7,197 bases of DNA from an uncultured Candidatus Nitrosopelagicus sp. (GTDB lineage Archaea; Thermoproteota; Nitrososphaeria; Nitrososphaerales; Nitrosopumilaceae). The DNA lies in contig CALBOT010000059.1 of assembly GCA_937896695.1 (NCBI GenBank), positions 1-7,197 on the forward strand. Direction: 5' to 3'. A program made the position numbers and the translations under genes. The stretch's first letter is position 1. The number at the start of each line of letters is the position of its first letter. The notes under the pieces were generated by a model that did not search any database, was not told the origin of the DNA, and saw only the letters and a program-made list of their open reading frames with translations. Positions 5,006 through 7,197 of this stretch are shown here, piece by piece.

Positions 5006-5013
5006 TTTATAAA
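5006..5013 (-). promoter_or_regulatory. TATA box of rps11
   Basis: TTTATAAA (self-complementary) lies 23-30 nt upstream of ATG 4983 on the minus strand, inside the 44-nt gap after thiL. This is the spacing of a leaderless archaeal transcript, so rps11 is probably transcribed independently of thiL as well as by read-through. Confidence 0.65.
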
Positions 5014-5027
5014 AGAATGCCCTAGAA

Positions 5028-5966
5028 TTATCTAAAATGCTGCCATCCGTTATCTTTTATTTTAAACAAATTATTTCCATCATCAAAAAATACGCCTTTT
5101 CCTTTAGATACATGCCCAATCTCAAAAATACTAATTTTGTTCTTTTTTCCTAATGCATGAATTTTTTTCAAATTTTTTGGCGTTACTGTAAAGACTAACT
5201 CAAATTCTTCACCTCCATCGAAAACTAATCTGTTTAAACTAGTGTTATTTTTCTCTGAGAATTCTTTTACATCATTATTTGTAGGTATTTTTGTTATTAG
5301 AAATTTTTTCTTACTTTGCTTAGATAATTCAATTAAACATGATGATAATCCATCACTTGAATCAATAGATGATGAAGTATAACTGATTGATTTATGACCA
5401 AATTCTAATCGTGGTTTTGGTCTAAAGAATCGATTTTTTGATTTTGTTGAAAATGTTTTACTGGATTTTCTCTTTTTTAATATTATATCCAACGCTGCAG
5501 CAGTATATCCAAATGGCCCTGTAGTGCAGATTATGTCTCCTATTTTTGCACCCTTTCTTTTTGTGTATTCTTTTACATTCCCAAATAATACTACGTGTAT
5601 TGAAATCTCAGTACCCTGATTTGTATCTCCACCTAATAACTGAATCCTGAATTCTTTACATGCCTTTGAAAAACCCTTTGATAATTCTTGTACCTGTTTT
5701 TTTGATATTGTTTTTGGTAATGTTAACGATATAATGCAAAATTTTGGTATTATTCCTTTTGCAGCAAAGTCACTAACACTTGAAACAATACTCTTTCTTG
5801 AAATATCTGATAATTTGGAACCTTTTGGAATGTCTGTACTTTCTACTAATGTGTCAACACATGCTGCACATTGCTCATTTCCTAGATTAAAAATTTCAAC
5901 ATCTTCTGAGATGGTATCTTTATTCTTGATTATTCTGATAATTTCTTTTTCATTTAATTTCTTCAT
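5028..5966 (-). CDS. thiL: Thiamine-monophosphate kinase ThiL
   Basis: ThiL phosphorylates thiamine monophosphate with ATP to thiamine pyrophosphate, the last step of the cofactor pathway. The 312-residue length is normal (about 300-340). Motifs of the PurM/ThiL fold in order: SEDVEIF (20-26, in place of the usual D-D-A-A stretch), DTLVE (38-42), SDFAAKG (65-71; family SD.AA.G), GGDTN (112-116), TGPFGYTAAAL (149-159), DSSDGL (202-207; family D.SDGL) and GGEEFEL (251-257; family GGEDYEL). The acidic residues in SD, GGDT, D.SDG and GGEE bind Mg2+ and ATP in known structures. ATG 5966 lies 17 nt inside the end of the upstream phosphohexomutase gene, indicating one transcript. The pairing of these two genes has no obvious pathway link. 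Confidence 0.9.
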   Translation of the reverse strand: MKKLNEKEIIRIIKNKDTISEDVEIFNLGNEQCAACVDTLVESTDIPKGSKLSDISRKSIVSSVSDFAAKGIIPKFCIISLTLPKTISKKQVQELSKGFSKACKEFRIQLLGGDTNQGTEISIHVVLFGNVKEYTKRKGAKIGDIICTTGPFGYTAAALDIILKKRKSSKTFSTKSKNRFFRPKPRLEFGHKSISYTSSSIDSSDGLSSCLIELSKQSKKKFLITKIPTNNDVKEFSEKNNTSLNRLVFDGGEEFELVFTVTPKNLKKIHALGKKNKISIFEIGHVSKGKGVFFDDGNNLFKIKDNGWQHFR

Positions 5967-7197
5967 AACAATTCTCTACCATTTTTATCATTTCTTTTTG
6001 TATTCTTACTAACATCTCTTTATCATTTGATTCGGTTGAAATTCTAATAATATCTTCAGTATTTGATTTCCTAATTAGTGACCATGTATTATCATCTATG
6101 TTAATTTTAATTCCATCCAATTGGTTAATTTTGTATTTTTCTTCTATTTTTTTTGATATTTCTGTTATTATTTTATCATGCAAACTGGATTCTATTGATA
6201 CTTTGTCTCTAATCTGTGAAAAACTTTCAAAAAATTCTATATCTTTCTGAATAGATTCATCATCAATCATGGATGCTATTAGTCCACTTGTCAACAATCC
6301 ATCTCTACACATGTTGAAATCTTTTAAAATAAATCCGCCGCTACTTCCTTCTCCTCCTGCTTCTGCATTATTTTCAATCATCATTTGAATTACATTTGCT
6401 TCTCCTACTTTGGATCTCCAAACTTTTCCTCCATGTTGTATGATGTATTTCTCAACAGCTAAACTACTGTCTATACTTAAAACAAATTTTTTTATTCCTA
6501 ACTTTATTGCTTTTATAACTCCTAATCCTAATGTAATGTCTGAAGATTTTTTCCCATCATTTGTCACTACGATTACTCTATCAGAATCTAAATCAAAAGC
6601 AAAACCAAGATTTTTTGTTTTATTTACTAGCTCAGTTAATTCGTTTGAAGTTGGATCTGGACCTCTTGTACATCCCTCTAATTCCTCATTTATTGTCTCA
6701 ACTTGGCATCCAATTTCTTGTAATAATTTAGGAGCGACAGTTTTTGCAGCTCCACCACCAATATCGATAGTCACTTGTTGAGTTTTGTTCAGTTTGCCAA
6801 TAATACTGACCGCCTCAGAAATATAATTTGACTCTGAAATAATCTCGTTACCTATGCAATTTTTTTCTAAATTCTTTTCATTTTTGACAATTTCTAATTC
6901 ATCTAGAGTGATCCCTCGTCCATCAATAATGAATTTTAATCCATTCCATTCTAACGGATTGTGTGATGATGTTATGACAATTCCTGCACCCACCTCTTTT
7001 GCTTTTCTGAATACAACTGGTGTTGGAGTAATTCCTAGATTGTAAACATCAATTCCTCTTTCTAACATAGTCGCAGAAACTAATTTCGCTATCATTTCTC
7101 CTGTTTCTCGTGTATCCATTCCTATTACACATTTACCAGTTTTAATTAATTTAGAAAAGCCATTGCAAAATTTTATCACATCTTCTGGAAAGAAATC
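5950..7197 (-). CDS. Phosphohexomutase (phosphomannomutase/phosphoglucomutase/phosphoglucosamine mutase family), N-terminus off the window
   Basis: The frame is open through the window edge: codons before GTG 7179 continue as DFFPED, so that GTG is not the start. The visible 415 residues compare with ~450 for archaeal members. The enzyme moves phosphate between C6 and C1 of a hexose via a phosphoserine. Motifs: GMDTRETG; TSSHNP with the active-site Ser at 6966-6964; metal loop DLDSDR near 6577-6596, keeping the three Asp of the usual DGDGDR; sugar loop GGEGSSGG near 6335-6357 followed by RDGLLTS, the archaeal style; and phosphate-binding RKSNTEDIIRISTES near 6030-6072. Substrate (mannose, glucose or glucosamine phosphate) cannot be decided from the motifs. 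It supplies nucleotide-sugar precursors for surface glycans. Overlaps thiL by 17 nt. Confidence 0.9.
   Translation of the reverse strand, partial: DFFPEDVIKFCNGFSKLIKTGKCVIGMDTRETGEMIAKLVSATMLERGIDVYNLGITPTPVVFRKAKEVGAGIVITSSHNPLEWNGLKFIIDGRGITLDELEIVKNEKNLEKNCIGNEIISESNYISEAVSIIGKLNKTQQVTIDIGGGAAKTVAPKLLQEIGCQVETINEELEGCTRGPDPTSNELTELVNKTKNLGFAFDLDSDRVIVVTNDGKKSSDITLGLGVIKAIKLGIKKFVLSIDSSLAVEKYIIQHGGKVWRSKVGEANVIQMMIENNAEAGGEGSSGGFILKDFNMCRDGLLTSGLIASMIDDESIQKDIEFFESFSQIRDKVSIESSLHDKIITEISKKIEEKYKINQLDGIKINIDDNTWSLIRKSNTEDIIRISTESNDKEMLVRIQKEMIKMVENCYEEIK

Noticed and set aside
7177..7179. GTG as start codon of the phosphohexomutase
   Set aside because: The frame stays open to the window edge and the family is ~35 residues longer, so the gene is simply cut by the window.

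Overview
The window joins two stretches of DNA that do not look as if they share a history. Positions ~2230-7197 read as ordinary chromosome of an ammonia-oxidising-type archaeon (Nitrososphaerota/Thaumarchaeota, Nitrosopumilus-like). This rests on an AT-rich base composition, an archaeal/eukaryotic-type uS11, an archaeal PDCD5-like protein, an archaeal-type phosphohexomutase, RtcB, and TATA boxes 23-33 nt upstream of start codons (leaderless transcripts). The lineage is inferred from protein style; no search was run. Positions 1-~1635 look like part of a compact plasmid, phage or satellite replicon. They hold a RepA/AAA_25-type helicase end, an iteron-like repeat pair, a winged-helix protein and two tiny overlapping genes, one with a bacterial-style Shine-Dalgarno sequence. 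Base composition differs too: 841-900 has 28 G+C of 60, against 15 of 60 at 1741-1800 and 21 of 60 at 2341-2400 (hand counts).

Layout, left part: a 5'-truncated replicative ATPase (1-615, +) is followed with an ATGA overlap by a 40-codon ORF (612-734). Its 3' end carries two exact 19-bp repeats at a 22-bp period. Three ACTAA pentamers, a 31-nt hairpin and a winged-helix, initiator-like gene (807-1232, +) follow. Two small genes (1233-1415 and 1405-1620) run the other way, ending immediately next to the winged-helix gene.

Middle: 1613-2227 (-) is a chimeric reading frame. Its N-terminal ~120 residues are the front half of a short-chain dehydrogenase, and its C-terminal ~80 residues are a piece of a left-handed beta-helix acyltransferase that stops mid-fold where the replicon-like DNA begins. 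Two joints within about 230 bp mean recombination in a genomic island or a chimeric amplification/assembly artefact; the sequence alone cannot decide.

Right part: a rightward operon from its own promoter, rtcB (RNA ligase) - PDCD5-like DNA-binding protein - 105-aa unknown, each pair joined by a 4-nt ATGA overlap. It meets the leftward rps11 gene at a shared CTAG, so the two stop codons overlap with no spacer. rps11 has its own TATA box. Upstream of it lie thiL (thiamine-phosphate kinase) and a phosphohexomutase gene that overlaps thiL by 17 nt and runs off the window. No tRNA, rRNA, CRISPR array or insertion-sequence transposase was seen, and no gene-free stretch exceeds 300 bases.
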